Shown here: positions 52,741-61,130 of the stretch, one piece after another
How positions within the stretch are numbered: position 1 is the first letter of the stretch
Layout: every line of letters starts with the position of its first letter
NCBI GenBank assembly: GCA_021784575.1
Contig: JAJYHX010000006.1
Coordinates: forward strand, 1-64,000
Length of the DNA stretch: 64,000 nucleotides
Direction: 5' to 3'
DNA from: Nitrospirota bacterium
Lineage (GTDB): Bacteria; Nitrospirota; JACRHJ01
Position numbers and translations under genes: made by a program
Notes under the pieces: generated by a model
Seen by the model: the letters and a program-made list of their open reading frames with translations, nothing else
What the model was told of the DNA's origin: nothing
Database searches by the model: none

Positions 52741-53820
52741 ATGCGCGGCCTGACAGTCCTTTTTACAGAGTCATCCCGGAACTTCGGCGGGCAGGAGAGG
52801 CGTCTGCTTGCGGAGGCGCGCCTTATGATAGAAGCGGGCCACCGGGCGGAGATTGCCTGCCCGCGGGAGAGCGCGCTTTTTGGAAGGGCCGTTTCCGCCG
52901 GAGTGCCCGTACACCCTGTCCCGATGCGCTCGTCGCTCTGGCCGCCCGCGCTCGTATCCCTCCTCGCCCTGCTGATAAAGCTCAAGCCGGACGTTATCTA
53001 TTCCCATTCCGGGCACGACTCCTGGCTCGGCGGGATTACAGGGACGCTGACGGGGACTCCGCTCGTCCGCTGCCGCGACCTTCTCACGCCGGTTCGCTCA
53101 AGGACGGCGTACATGCTTCCGCGCCGCGTGCTCGCCTGCTCCGGAGCCGTAAAAAAACAGCTGGTTGATGCCGGCGTCCCGGAAGACAAGATATTCGTCA
53201 GTTATCCGCATATCGACACCGCGCGGTTCTCGCGCGTGGACGAGGCTTCGCGGGCCGCCGTGCGGCGGGAACTTAATCTCGGCGGGCGCTTTCCGGTCGT
53301 CTTCTGCGCCGGAGAGTTCCGCCCGGAGAAGCGGCAGGAAGACCTTGTCCGGGCGATGGAGCTTATTCTCCCGGAATTCCCTTCGGCGCTGCTCGTGCTG
53401 GCCGGGCGCGGCAGGAGAATGGAAGCCGTCCGGGAAATCGCGCGCGAGTCAGGCGTGGAGGAACGGGTCCGGTTCCTCGGAGAGCGGGAGGATATACCGG
53501 CTCTGCTTTCGGCGGCGGACATCTACGCATTCCCTTCGGACATCGAGCCCTTCGGAATGGCCCCCGTCGAGGCGATGGCCGCGGGAGTGCCGGTAGTCGC
53601 CTCCGGGACGGGCGGTCTTGTCGAGATTCTCGAAGACGGCAAATACGGCATTTCTGTTCCGCCGCGCAGTCCCGAGGCTATTGCCGCCGCCATCGCAAGG
53701 CTCGCAAGGGACGAGGCCTTGAGGAAATCCCTCTCCGCCGCCGGCAGGAAGCGCGCGGGTCTCTTTGATTCCGGCATTGCCATTGAGCGGCTTACAGGTC
53801 ATTTCCGGGAGGTAGTGTGA
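52741..53820 (+). CDS. Glycosyltransferase family 4 (GT-B fold)
   Basis: The protein has 359 residues from ATG 52741; the 26 earlier codons of the open frame overlap the previous gene and are unlikely. TVLFTESSRNFGGQERRLLAEARLM is the N-terminal donor-fold start. The C-terminal domain has FCAGEFRPEKRQEDLVRAM near 195 and the nucleotide-sugar motif EPFGMAPVEAMAAGVPVVASGTGGLVEIL near 267. It likely transfers a sugar to a lipid or polysaccharide at the membrane. Its stop overlaps the nagA start (GTGA). Confidence 0.9.
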   Translation: MRGLTVLFTESSRNFGGQERRLLAEARLMIEAGHRAEIACPRESALFGRAVSAGVPVHPVPMRSSLWPPALVSLLALLIKLKPDVIYSHSGHDSWLGGITGTLTGTPLVRCRDLLTPVRSRTAYMLPRRVLACSGAVKKQLVDAGVPEDKIFVSYPHIDTARFSRVDEASRAAVRRELNLGGRFPVVFCAGEFRPEKRQEDLVRAMELILPEFPSALLVLAGRGRRMEAVREIARESGVEERVRFLGEREDIPALLSAADIYAFPSDIEPFGMAPVEAMAAGVPVVASGTGGLVEILEDGKYGISVPPRSPEAIAAAIARLARDEALRKSLSAAGRKRAGLFDSGIAIERLTGHFREVV

Positions 53821-54737
53821 AATTTATCGACCTCCATACCCACGGCCTTGCAGGTTTCGGCTCGCGCTCCGAAAGGCCGGAGGACTACCTCGGAATGTCC
53901 GCCGCCATGAAAGCGCACGGGACGGACGCATTCCTTCCGACGCTCTTCCCAGGCCCCGCGGATGCGATGCGCGCCCGTCTCGCGGCTGTAAAAAAAGCTA
54001 TGGAGGAGCGGGGAAGCGGTGGGGCGGAAATCCTCGGCGCGAACCTCGAGGGGCCGTTCGTGAACCCGCTTAGGAAAGGCGCGCTTGGGCCGGATGCCCC
54101 GGCAGACCGTCTTCAACCGGTAGACCGGCTTCGGGCCGATGAAATTTTCCAGATGCCTTCAGTCGAGAATCTGAAGCGGATCATCGATGGCTTTGAGGAC
54201 ATTGTAAAGGTTATCACAATCGCGCCGGAGCTTCCGGGCGCGCTTCGGGTAATCGAGTTCTGCGCGGATAACGGCATCATGGTGAACATGGGCCACTCCG
54301 AGGCCGATTTCGGGCAGGCCGGGGACGGCGCGAAGGCCGGGGCGAAGGGGGTTACGCACCTCTTCAACGCGATGTCCGGCCTGCACCACAGAACCCCCGG
54401 ACTTGCGGCATATGCGCTAATGGACGACGATTTATACGTCGAGATTATAGCCGACGGCGCGCACGTCCACCCGGAGATGCTGAAACTCGTCCTGAAACTC
54501 AAGCCGCCGGAGAGAATCCTGCTTGTCTCGGATTCGCTCGCGCAGGCAAAGACTCCCGCGCACCCCGAAGCCTCTCCGATTTATCTCCCGGCAGAGGCCG
54601 GGCGCCCCGCGACACTCGCGGGCGGAGGACTTGCGCTCATGGAATGCGTGGAGCGTATGACGCGCCTTGCGGGCACGCCGCAAGAGTCCGCGCAAAGGTT
54701 CGCGTCGGAAAACCCGGGAAGATTCCTGAAAGTTTGA
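53817..54737 (+). CDS. nagA: N-acetylglucosamine-6-phosphate deacetylase, barrel-only form
   Basis: The protein has 306 residues with a GTG start overlapping the previous stop. The metal and active-site motifs are FIDLHTHGLAGF near residue 3, NLEGPFVNP near 75, MGHSEADFGQA near 157, THLFNAMSGLHHR near 180 and VSDSLAQAK near 237 (catalytic Asp). Usual NagA is about 380 residues with a beta-sandwich formed by both ends. This protein starts at the barrel's first strand and stops after NPGRFLKV, so the sandwich is missing. LQPVDRLRADE (near 100) is repeat-derived. Confidence 0.85.
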   Translation: MKFIDLHTHGLAGFGSRSERPEDYLGMSAAMKAHGTDAFLPTLFPGPADAMRARLAAVKKAMEERGSGGAEILGANLEGPFVNPLRKGALGPDAPADRLQPVDRLRADEIFQMPSVENLKRIIDGFEDIVKVITIAPELPGALRVIEFCADNGIMVNMGHSEADFGQAGDGAKAGAKGVTHLFNAMSGLHHRTPGLAAYALMDDDLYVEIIADGAHVHPEMLKLVLKLKPPERILLVSDSLAQAKTPAHPEASPIYLPAEAGRPATLAGGGLALMECVERMTRLAGTPQESAQRFASENPGRFLKV

Positions 54738-54800
54738 TTTGCTGTTCCGGACCCCCGGCTTTGTGCGCGGCCCAGTGCCGACTCCGCGAAGAATCCGCAG

Positions 54801-54846
54801 TTGTCATAACGCCCCCTCGTTCCCCCTCTTATCTTAAGAGGGGGAC
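54801..54846. repeat. Dispersed palindrome, CCCCCTCTTAAGA type, copy 3
   Basis: TTGTCATAACGCCCCCTCGT leads into TCCCCCTCTTATCTTAAGAG and GGGGA. It is inverted relative to copy 2 and almost identical to it. Confidence 0.85.
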
Positions 54847-54880
54847 GAATGGTGATGTTGTTTGCTAATACCTAAACCCA

Positions 54881-55065
54881 AACGCCCGTGAGCAATCCTC
54901 ATCGATAGGCGCAGTTCATTGTCAGTGGCTATTCCGGATTAGTGATACAACCTACTGATAAATAAAAATAAAAATGAGAAAAAATAGCGTTTTTCGGGCG
55001 GTATATAAAGCGGCTCGAAAACGGGCCGTTTTCTGGCAATTTCAGGCCAAAAAGGTGGTGCGGGG
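54881..55065 (-). repeat. 185-bp dispersed element, copy 2 (inverted)
   Basis: It is the complement of the element at 43681-43863, with high identity over most of the length. Together the two copies form an inverted pair flanking about 11 kb. Confidence 0.85.
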
Positions 55066-55194
55066 AAGGCGTGATTTTTTTTATGGGGATTTATAAATTC
55101 CTCTTATTCCACAATGTATTACGGTTTATATAAATATCGGTTGATATATAAAAACCGTTTTTGCAACCGCTTGAAAAATCAAGGAATTTTTTTC

Positions 55195-55223
55195 TTGACA
55201 TAAGCCCCCAAAACCAATAAACT
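55195..55223 (+). promoter_or_regulatory. Promoter giving a probably leaderless tpiA transcript
   Basis: TTGACA (55195-55200), 17 nt, TAAACT (55218-55223). The ATG begins at 55232, only 8 nt after the -10 box, and no ribosome site is present. Confidence 0.7.
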
Positions 55224-55231
55224 GAAAAGTC

Positions 55232-55993
55232 ATGTCCCGAAAAGCAGTCATCGCGGCAAACTGGAAGATGCATATGACCGTGCCCGAAGCCCAGGGGCTT
55301 GTGCGCGGGATTCTGCCCTCGTGCAAAGGCAAAAAAGACGTGGAGGTCATCGTCGCCCCGCCCTTCACCGCGCTTCATGCAACTGCCGGTGAAATAAAGG
55401 GAAAAGGCATAGGCCTCGCCGCGCAGAACATGCATTTCGAGCCGAAGGGCGCTTTCACCGGGGAGGTCTCGGCGGCCATGCTGAAGGACGCCGGATGCAC
55501 CCACGTCATCCTCGGCCACTCCGAGCGCAGACAGTATTTCTGCGAGACGGACGCGGGCGTGAACAGGAAGGTGAAAACCGCGCTTTCAGAAGGACTTGCG
55601 CCGATTATGTGCATCGGGGAATCCCTTGAGGAAAGGGAGGCCGGAGCAACATTCAAGGTGATAGAAACTCAATTAAACGGCGGACTTGGCGGGCTTTCGC
55701 CCGAGGAGACAAAGCAGGTGATTGTCGCCTACGAGCCGGTCTGGGCGATAGGCACGGGCAGGACGGCCTCTCCCGCCCAGGCGCAGGAAGTCCATGCTTT
55801 TATTAGGGAAAAACTCTCGGCGGCGTTCGGGGAAAAGGCCGCTTCGGGCATCCGGATATTATACGGCGGGAGCGTAACGCCCGATAATATAAAGAGTTTA
55901 ATGGCAATGGAAGACATAGACGGCGCGCTCGTGGGCGGAGCAAGCCTCAAGGCGGAATCGTTCTCCGCCATTGTAAATTATTCGGAGGGATAA
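55232..55993 (+). CDS. tpiA: Triosephosphate isomerase
   Basis: The protein has 253 residues, full length. It interconverts dihydroxyacetone phosphate and glyceraldehyde 3-phosphate. Motifs are AANWKMHMTVPEAQ near 8 (catalytic Lys), HVILGHSERRQYF near 91 (catalytic His), AYEPVWAIGTGRTASP near 166 (catalytic Glu and loop 6), and ILYGGSVTPDNIKSL near 210. secG starts directly after the stop, a frequent bacterial arrangement. Confidence 0.97.
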   Translation: MSRKAVIAANWKMHMTVPEAQGLVRGILPSCKGKKDVEVIVAPPFTALHATAGEIKGKGIGLAAQNMHFEPKGAFTGEVSAAMLKDAGCTHVILGHSERRQYFCETDAGVNRKVKTALSEGLAPIMCIGESLEEREAGATFKVIETQLNGGLGGLSPEETKQVIVAYEPVWAIGTGRTASPAQAQEVHAFIREKLSAAFGEKAASGIRILYGGSVTPDNIKSLMAMEDIDGALVGGASLKAESFSAIVNYSEG

Positions 55994-56428
55994 ATGATTG
56001 TTTTTCTTATACTAATCCACGTAATCGTCTGCGCGGCGGTCGTCCTTGTCGTGCTTTTGCAGCAGGGCGAAGGGGCCAATATCGGCGCGACGTTCGGCTC
56101 CGGCGGCTCTCAGACCATCTTCGGGAGCAGGGGTTCGGGCAATTTCCTGACAAAGCTTACCGCCGTCGCGGGCGCGATATTTATGATAACCTCCATCCTG
56201 CTGGCGAAAGTCGAGTCCCGCGCCTCGACTTCTTCGGTTGTGAAGGTGCCCGCCGGGAACACGGCCACTATGCCCGTGCCGCAGAGAGGCGCTCCATTCG
56301 TCCCGACAGCTCCGGCAGGCAAGCCCGGCGTCCCTGCCGCGCCCGCAACCGGCAAGGCATCTGCCCCGGCCGCTGCGGCGAAACCGGCAGCCGGTCAACC
56401 GCCTGCGCCTATTAAAAAGGGGCAATAA
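55994..56428 (+). CDS. secG: Preprotein translocase subunit SecG
   Basis: The protein has 144 residues. Two transmembrane helices (about 3-21 and 56-74) enclose the conserved loop LLQQGEGANIGATFGSGGSQTIFGSRGSGNFLTKLTA. SecG assists the SecYEG channel. After residue 80 comes a long Ala/Pro-rich cytoplasmic tail, longer than in E. coli SecG, whose KPAAGQPPAP part is encoded by a mini-palindrome copy (56390-56403). It starts directly behind the tpiA stop. Confidence 0.93.
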   Translation: MIVFLILIHVIVCAAVVLVVLLQQGEGANIGATFGSGGSQTIFGSRGSGNFLTKLTAVAGAIFMITSILLAKVESRASTSSVVKVPAGNTATMPVPQRGAPFVPTAPAGKPGVPAAPATGKASAPAAAAKPAAGQPPAPIKKGQ

Positions 56429-56591
56429 ACCCGGGGCGGGGATGACATGCGAAAGGTGGATTATTCGCGCTGCCAAGAATGACGGGTGTGGAGATGCGGC
56501 GCGGGAATGACGGGCGCAACTTGCGCCCCTGCAATGCACGGCGGCGGTTCGGGGCTCCTTTGCGGGCCTCTTTTGTTTTGGGAGAGGGCGG

Positions 56592-58190
56592 TTGAAGAAG
56601 ATTGCAATATCGGCCATTTGCGCGCTTCTCATAGCCTCGGCGTGCGGAAGAAAGCGGGAGAGCGGGTTCGTCCGGGACCCGAACTACCTCAAGGTCGCCA
56701 TGAGCGCGGACGCTAAAAGACTCATCCCGATGCTGGCGACCGACGGCCCCTCGGCGGACATATCCGGCCTGATATTCCAGGGGCTTACGAAATACGACAA
56801 GAACATAAAAATTGTCGGAGACCTGGCGAAAAGCTGGGACATATCGAAAGATGGGCTGGTAATAACCTTTCACCTTCACAGACACGTGAAATGGCAGGAC
56901 GGCGCGCCCTTCACGGCCGCGGACGTCCTCTTTACATACAAGGTCCTCCGGGACCCGAACACCGCCACGCCCTACAGCGACGACCTGGGGCCTGTCGAGA
57001 AGGTCGAGGCGCCGGACCCGTACACCGTGCGCGTGACGTATAAAAAGCCTTTCGCGCCCGCGCTCGGAGCCTGGGGCATGGGCATTATCCCGGAACACCT
57101 CCTGAAAGGGAAAAACATAAACAACGACCCCTTCAACCGCCATCCCGTCGGGACATACATGTTCAAGATGAACCAGTGGATTACGGGCAACAGGATTGTC
57201 CTGGACGCATACAACGGCTATTTCAGGGGCGGGCCGCACATAGACAAATACGTCTCCCGGATTATCCCCGACCAGGCGACGCAGTTCCTGGAGCTGAAGA
57301 CCGGAGGGATTGACATGATGGACCTGACCCCGCTCCAGTATTCCAGGGAGACGGATTCGTCGTCCATGAAACGCCGCTTCCAAAAGCTGCACTACCCCGC
57401 GTTCGCCTACGACTACCTTGGTTATAACCTGACGAATCCCCTCTTTCAGGACAGGCGCGTGCGGCAGGCGCTCTCTTACGCGATAGACCAGAAGGGGATC
57501 ATACAGGGCGTGCTCCTGGGATTGGGCACGCCGTGCACCGGCCCGTTCCTCCCCGGTTCCTGGGCGTATAACAAGGACGTGAAGGGATACCCGTATAACC
57601 CGGAAAAGGCCAGGGCGCTGCTTAAGGAGGCGGGCTGGACGCCGGGGCCGGACGGAGTGCTGACAAAGGACGGAAGGCGGTTTAAGTTCACGATACTCGT
57701 GAACCAGTCCAACAAGCAGCGCGAGATGGCGGCGGAGATCATCCAGCAGGATTTGGCGAAGGTCGGCGTGAAGGTTAAGATAACCGCGCTTGAGTGGCAG
57801 GCGCTCCTGAACGACTTCATAGACAAGAAGCGCTTCGAGGCGACTCTCATGGGCTGGGGGCTCGGGCCCGACCCCGATATATACGACATCTGGGATTCGT
57901 CAAAGACGAAGGATGGGGAGTTCAATTTCATAAGCTATAAAAACCCGGAGGTGGACAAGCTCCTTGTCGAGGGACGGGAGACGTTCGACTTCAAAAAGAG
58001 GCAGGAGATATACCGCAGAATCCACGCCATAATCTCCGACGACGCGGCCTGCACGTTCCTGTACGTCCCGGACGCCCTGCCGATTATAAACAGGCGGTTC
58101 AAGGGCGTCAAAGAGGCGCCGCTCGGCATAACGTATAACCTCCGGGAGTGGTATGTGCCGAAAGACCACGGGGAATGGTATACGGAGTAA
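56592..58190 (+). CDS. Peptide-type ABC transporter substrate-binding lipoprotein (family 5)
   Basis: The protein has 532 residues. The signal ICALLIASAC makes Cys18 the lipid site. Family-5 landmarks are IFQGLTKYDKNIKIVGDLAKSWDISKDGLVITFHL near 61-95, DGAPFTAADVLFTYKVLRDPNT near 103, and GYNLTNPLFQDRRVRQALSYAIDQKGII near 276. It binds oligopeptides or related solutes outside the inner membrane. The TTG start has GGGAGAGG upstream. No permease gene adjoins it. The DppC-like permease at 44.6-45.4 kb is a candidate partner. Confidence 0.92.
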   Translation: MKKIAISAICALLIASACGRKRESGFVRDPNYLKVAMSADAKRLIPMLATDGPSADISGLIFQGLTKYDKNIKIVGDLAKSWDISKDGLVITFHLHRHVKWQDGAPFTAADVLFTYKVLRDPNTATPYSDDLGPVEKVEAPDPYTVRVTYKKPFAPALGAWGMGIIPEHLLKGKNINNDPFNRHPVGTYMFKMNQWITGNRIVLDAYNGYFRGGPHIDKYVSRIIPDQATQFLELKTGGIDMMDLTPLQYSRETDSSSMKRRFQKLHYPAFAYDYLGYNLTNPLFQDRRVRQALSYAIDQKGIIQGVLLGLGTPCTGPFLPGSWAYNKDVKGYPYNPEKARALLKEAGWTPGPDGVLTKDGRRFKFTILVNQSNKQREMAAEIIQQDLAKVGVKVKITALEWQALLNDFIDKKRFEATLMGWGLGPDPDIYDIWDSSKTKDGEFNFISYKNPEVDKLLVEGRETFDFKKRQEIYRRIHAIISDDAACTFLYVPDALPIINRRFKGVKEAPLGITYNLREWYVPKDHGEWYTE

Positions 58191-58279
58191 AGTTATGGGT
58201 AATGTATACGCGACAAATCGGCGGCATTATTTGTTCGCTCTCGGAAGGTTCCTTCGGGTAAATGTAAGGCTCGTTCGCT

Positions 58280-58319
58280 ATGCCAGAAAAACTCGCTTTG
58301 CTCAGACAGTTTCTGGCAT
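58280..58319. repeat. Inverted repeat ATGCCAGAAA / TTTCTGGCAT
   Basis: A 10-bp perfect stem encloses ACTCGCTTTGCTCAGACAG, a word pattern common in dispersed repeats. It lies in the 220-nt gap between the binding protein and the ABC exporter. There is no T-tract, so a terminator role is doubtful. Confidence 0.6.
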
Positions 58320-58409
58320 GGCCGCTCACATTCGCCAACATTTACCATCTCAGTCGCCTTATGTTCGCTCGCAAATATGCCGCCGATTTTTGAGGAGCCG
58401 CTCAAATAG

Positions 58410-59381
58410 ATGTCCAATATTACCGTCAACTCATTAGTCAGGAAGTTCGGCGCCGTGACGGCGGTGGACGGCATCTCGTTCTCCGTCGAGCCGGGCGAGG
58501 TGTTCGGCTTCCTGGGGCCGAACGGCGCGGGGAAATCCACCACAATATCTATCCTCTGCACGCTCCTGGCCCCGACCTCCGGGGAGGCGTCCGTCGGCGG
58601 ATTCGACTGTGTGAGGGACGCGGACGCCGTGCGCCGCTCAATAGGCATAATCTTCCAGGACCCGACACTCGACAACGGCCTCACGGCCTTCGAGAACCTG
58701 CTCTTCCACGCCTACCTCTACGGGCTTGACCGAAGGACGGCGAGGAAGCGGATAGACGACGCGCTCTCGCTTGTCGGGCTTTCCGGCAGGAAGAACGAGC
58801 TTGTCCGGAAGTTCTCCGGCGGCATGAAGAGGCGTCTTGAGATAGCCCGCGGCATTCTGAATTATCCCAAGGTGCTCTTCATGGACGAGCCGACGATAGG
58901 GCTCGACCCCCAGACCAGGAACATGATATGGGAGTTCATACGCGAGCTGAAGAAGAACACCGGCATCACCGTATTTATGACGACGCATTACCTCGAAGAG
59001 GCGGAGTTCTGCGACAGGATTGCAATCATTGACACGGGCAGGATAATAGCCTCCGGCACGCCGGCGGAGCTTAAGGCCGGGCTTCAGGGGGACACCCTTA
59101 AGCTCTCGGCGATCGACCCGAATGGCCTGATGATGGAAATCCGGGAGAAATTCGGAATGGAGCCGAAGATTACGGACGGCGGCATCACGCTTACGGTAAA
59201 ACAGGGGGACGAAATACTCCCCGCGCTTATCAAGGGGCTTTCCACGAAGATAACCGCCGTGAGCATGACAAGCCCGACGCTGAACGACGTGTTCCTGTCT
59301 CTTACCGGCAAGAATATACGCGAGGAAGGCTCCGACCCTTACGGCCCGGTGCGCTCATACGTCAGACACGGAGGCCATTGA
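58410..59381 (+). CDS. ABC transporter ATP-binding protein (DrrA type)
   Basis: The protein has 323 residues. Walker A FLGPNGAGKSTTISIL near 34, Q-loop IIFQDPTLDNGL near 78, ABC signature KFSGGMKRRLEIARGIL near 132, Walker B KVLFMDEPTIGLDPQT near 152 and the switch MTTHYLEEAEFCDRIAIID near 190 are all present. The C-terminal extension is typical of DrrA/daunorubicin-type exporters. GAGGAG precedes the ATG. The permease gene overlaps its stop by one base, so they form a two-gene efflux system of unknown substrate. Confidence 0.93.
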   Translation: MSNITVNSLVRKFGAVTAVDGISFSVEPGEVFGFLGPNGAGKSTTISILCTLLAPTSGEASVGGFDCVRDADAVRRSIGIIFQDPTLDNGLTAFENLLFHAYLYGLDRRTARKRIDDALSLVGLSGRKNELVRKFSGGMKRRLEIARGILNYPKVLFMDEPTIGLDPQTRNMIWEFIRELKKNTGITVFMTTHYLEEAEFCDRIAIIDTGRIIASGTPAELKAGLQGDTLKLSAIDPNGLMMEIREKFGMEPKITDGGITLTVKQGDEILPALIKGLSTKITAVSMTSPTLNDVFLSLTGKNIREEGSDPYGPVRSYVRHGGH

Positions 59382-60163
59382 TGGCGAACCTCGCGCACGA
59401 GATCAAGGCGATATACGTGATTTCCTACCGGGAGCTTAAGAAGTTCATCCGGGAGCGAAGCCGGATAATGGGCACGATGGCCCGGCCCATACTGTGGCTC
59501 TTCGTCGTGGGCGGCGGGATGAGCAGGCTCGTCAGGCCCGTGGGCGGCGTAAGCTACACCCAGTTCATCTTCCCCGGCATGATAGGCATGACCATACTCT
59601 TCGCGTCCATATTCTCCGCAATCTCAATCGTCTGGGACAGGGAGTTCGGGTTCCTCAAGGAGATACTCGTCGCGCCGATCTCCAGGTTTTCCGTCGTTGT
59701 CGGCAAGGCGATGGCCGGGACGTCCATATCCATGCTCCAGGTGCTGATACTCCTTATATTCGTCCCTGTGCTGGGGATCAAGTTGAACGTATTACAGTTC
59801 CTGCTTTTGTTCGTTTCGTCGGGGATGCTCGCCTTTTCGCTTACCTGTTTCGGCATACTCGTGGCCTCGCGCATGACCTCCTACGAGGGCTTCAACATCA
59901 TTATGAACTTCCTCGTCATGCCGATGTTCTTCCTCTCCGGGGCGATGTATCCTGTAAAGCTCATGCCGCCGGTCCTGCGGGAGATAACATACGCAAACCC
60001 ACTGACTTACGGCGTGGACGGCCTGAAGAACATACTACTGGCGGGCGCGTCCGGGACACCCATGGGGCCTGAATATCCCGCCCTTGTCGATTTCGCCGTC
60101 GTGGCGGGCTTCCTGGCCGTTACGGCCGTCCTGTCGAATTTGTCCTTCAGGAGGGCCGCCTGA
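59381..60163 (+). CDS. ABC-2 type permease (DrrB type)
   Basis: The protein has 260 residues and six transmembrane helices. RELKKFIRERSRIMGTMARPILWLFVVGGG starts the ABC-2 domain. SRFSVVVGKAMAGTSISMLQVLILLI and NFLVMPMFFLSGAMYPVKLMPPVLREITYANPLTYGVDGLKNILL are the characteristic middle and late segments. It forms the membrane channel for the upstream ATPase. The start overlaps the ATPase stop (TGATG) and GGAGG lies a few bases upstream. Confidence 0.92.
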   Translation: MANLAHEIKAIYVISYRELKKFIRERSRIMGTMARPILWLFVVGGGMSRLVRPVGGVSYTQFIFPGMIGMTILFASIFSAISIVWDREFGFLKEILVAPISRFSVVVGKAMAGTSISMLQVLILLIFVPVLGIKLNVLQFLLLFVSSGMLAFSLTCFGILVASRMTSYEGFNIIMNFLVMPMFFLSGAMYPVKLMPPVLREITYANPLTYGVDGLKNILLAGASGTPMGPEYPALVDFAVVAGFLAVTAVLSNLSFRRAA

Positions 60164-60192
60164 TTGACTTCCCTGCCCCGTTGTTTTAAAAT
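60164..60192 (+). promoter_or_regulatory. Promoter giving a probably leaderless thiF transcript
   Basis: TTGACT (60164-60169), 17 nt, TAAAAT (60187-60192). The ATG at 60201 lies 8 nt after the -10 box and there is no ribosome site. Confidence 0.7.
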
Positions 60193-60200
60193 CTAATTAA

Positions 60201-61007
60201 ATGATCCGGATAAAAGTAAACGAGCGGTTCTTCGAGTTCAAGGAACCGCCAAAGCTCATGGAGGTTCGCGCCCGGCTAAAACCCGGCTCGGAGCTGACCA
60301 TCCTGAACGGCTTCCCCACACAGGAAAACCCTGTCCTGCGCGATGGGGACAGCATCGTTTTCATCAGGAAGGGAACCATACCGTCCAGGGACGAGCTTGA
60401 GTCCCTGATGATGGCGCGCCATACGCCCGGCGTGCACGCGGTGGTAAAAAAGGCCCGCATCGGGATTGCCGGGCTTGGCGGGCTTGGCTCCGCCGTGGCC
60501 GTCGCCCTGGCCAGGATTGGCGTGGGTGAGCTTATAATCGCGGACTTCGACGTTGTCGAGCCGAGCAACTTAAACCGCCAGCAGTATTTCGTAGATCAGA
60601 TTGGCAGGCCCAAGACGGAGGCGATGGAGGAAAACCTGAGAAGGATAAACCCGTACGTAAGGGTAACCTCGCACAAGGAGATACTGACCGTGGAGAATAT
60701 CCCGAAGTATTTCTGCAAGGTTGACGCGCTCGTCGAGGCGTTCGACACGGCGGAGTCCAAGGCCATGCTCCTGAATACTATGGCCGAGCGCTGCCCGGAC
60801 GTGCCGGTGGTGGCCGCCTCGGGCGTCGCGGGGCACGGGCCTTCCAACTCCATAAAGACCATGCCGTTCGGGAAATATTTCATAGTGGGAGACCAGGAGA
60901 CGGAGGCGGCGACCGGCATGGGGCTGATGGCGCCCCGTGTGGGCATCGCGGCGCATCACCAGGCGAACTGCGTGCTGAGGATACTGCTGGGCGAGCCGGG
61001 AGAGTGA
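60201..61007 (+). CDS. thiF: ThiS-like/ThiF fusion, E1-like adenylyltransferase
   Basis: The protein has 268 residues. The N-terminal 65 residues look like a ThiS ubiquitin fold (MIRIKVNERFFEFKEPPKLM, LTILNGFPTQENPVLRDGDSIVFIRKG) but no C-terminal Gly-Gly is available because the chain continues. From about residue 86 it is a ThiF/MoeB Rossmann domain: GIAGLGGLGSAVAVALARIGVGELIIADFDVVEPSNLNRQQY. It lacks the zinc CxxC pairs of larger ThiF. It would adenylate a sulfur carrier for thiamin thiazole synthesis, but no thiS, thiG or thiS-like free carrier gene is near. A radical SAM gene follows. Confidence 0.85.
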   Translation: MIRIKVNERFFEFKEPPKLMEVRARLKPGSELTILNGFPTQENPVLRDGDSIVFIRKGTIPSRDELESLMMARHTPGVHAVVKKARIGIAGLGGLGSAVAVALARIGVGELIIADFDVVEPSNLNRQQYFVDQIGRPKTEAMEENLRRINPYVRVTSHKEILTVENIPKYFCKVDALVEAFDTAESKAMLLNTMAERCPDVPVVAASGVAGHGPSNSIKTMPFGKYFIVGDQETEAATGMGLMAPRVGIAAHHQANCVLRILLGEPGE

Positions 61008-61039
61008 GTTACTTTCTTTTCGGGTGAAAAGAAAGTAAC
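61008..61039. repeat. GTTACTTTCTTTTC hairpin repeat
   Basis: GTTACTTTCTTTTC pairs with GAAAAGAAAGTAAC around a 4-nt loop, starting right after the thiF stop. This palindrome is a well-known type of dispersed repeat and has no T-tract on this strand. Confidence 0.75.
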
Positions 61040-61130
61040 CAAAGAAAAGCCGGACAGTTTAAGGGGAGAGTATTCTCAGAGAAAAATCATCTTGAACGTA
61101 AAATAGAACGGTCGCAGTTAAAGCGGTATT

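Larger units (their letters stand above)
54738..55194. other. Repeat-rich intergenic region upstream of tpiA
   Basis: No gene is seen. It contains the third CCCCCTCTTAAGA palindrome (54801-54846) and the second 185-bp element (54881-55065, inverted). An AT-rich stretch (55075-55194) then leads to the tpiA promoter. Confidence 0.8.

Noticed and set aside
58280-58319. Terminator after the peptide-binding lipoprotein gene
   Set aside because: Good stem but long loop and no T-tract; better read as a dispersed repeat.
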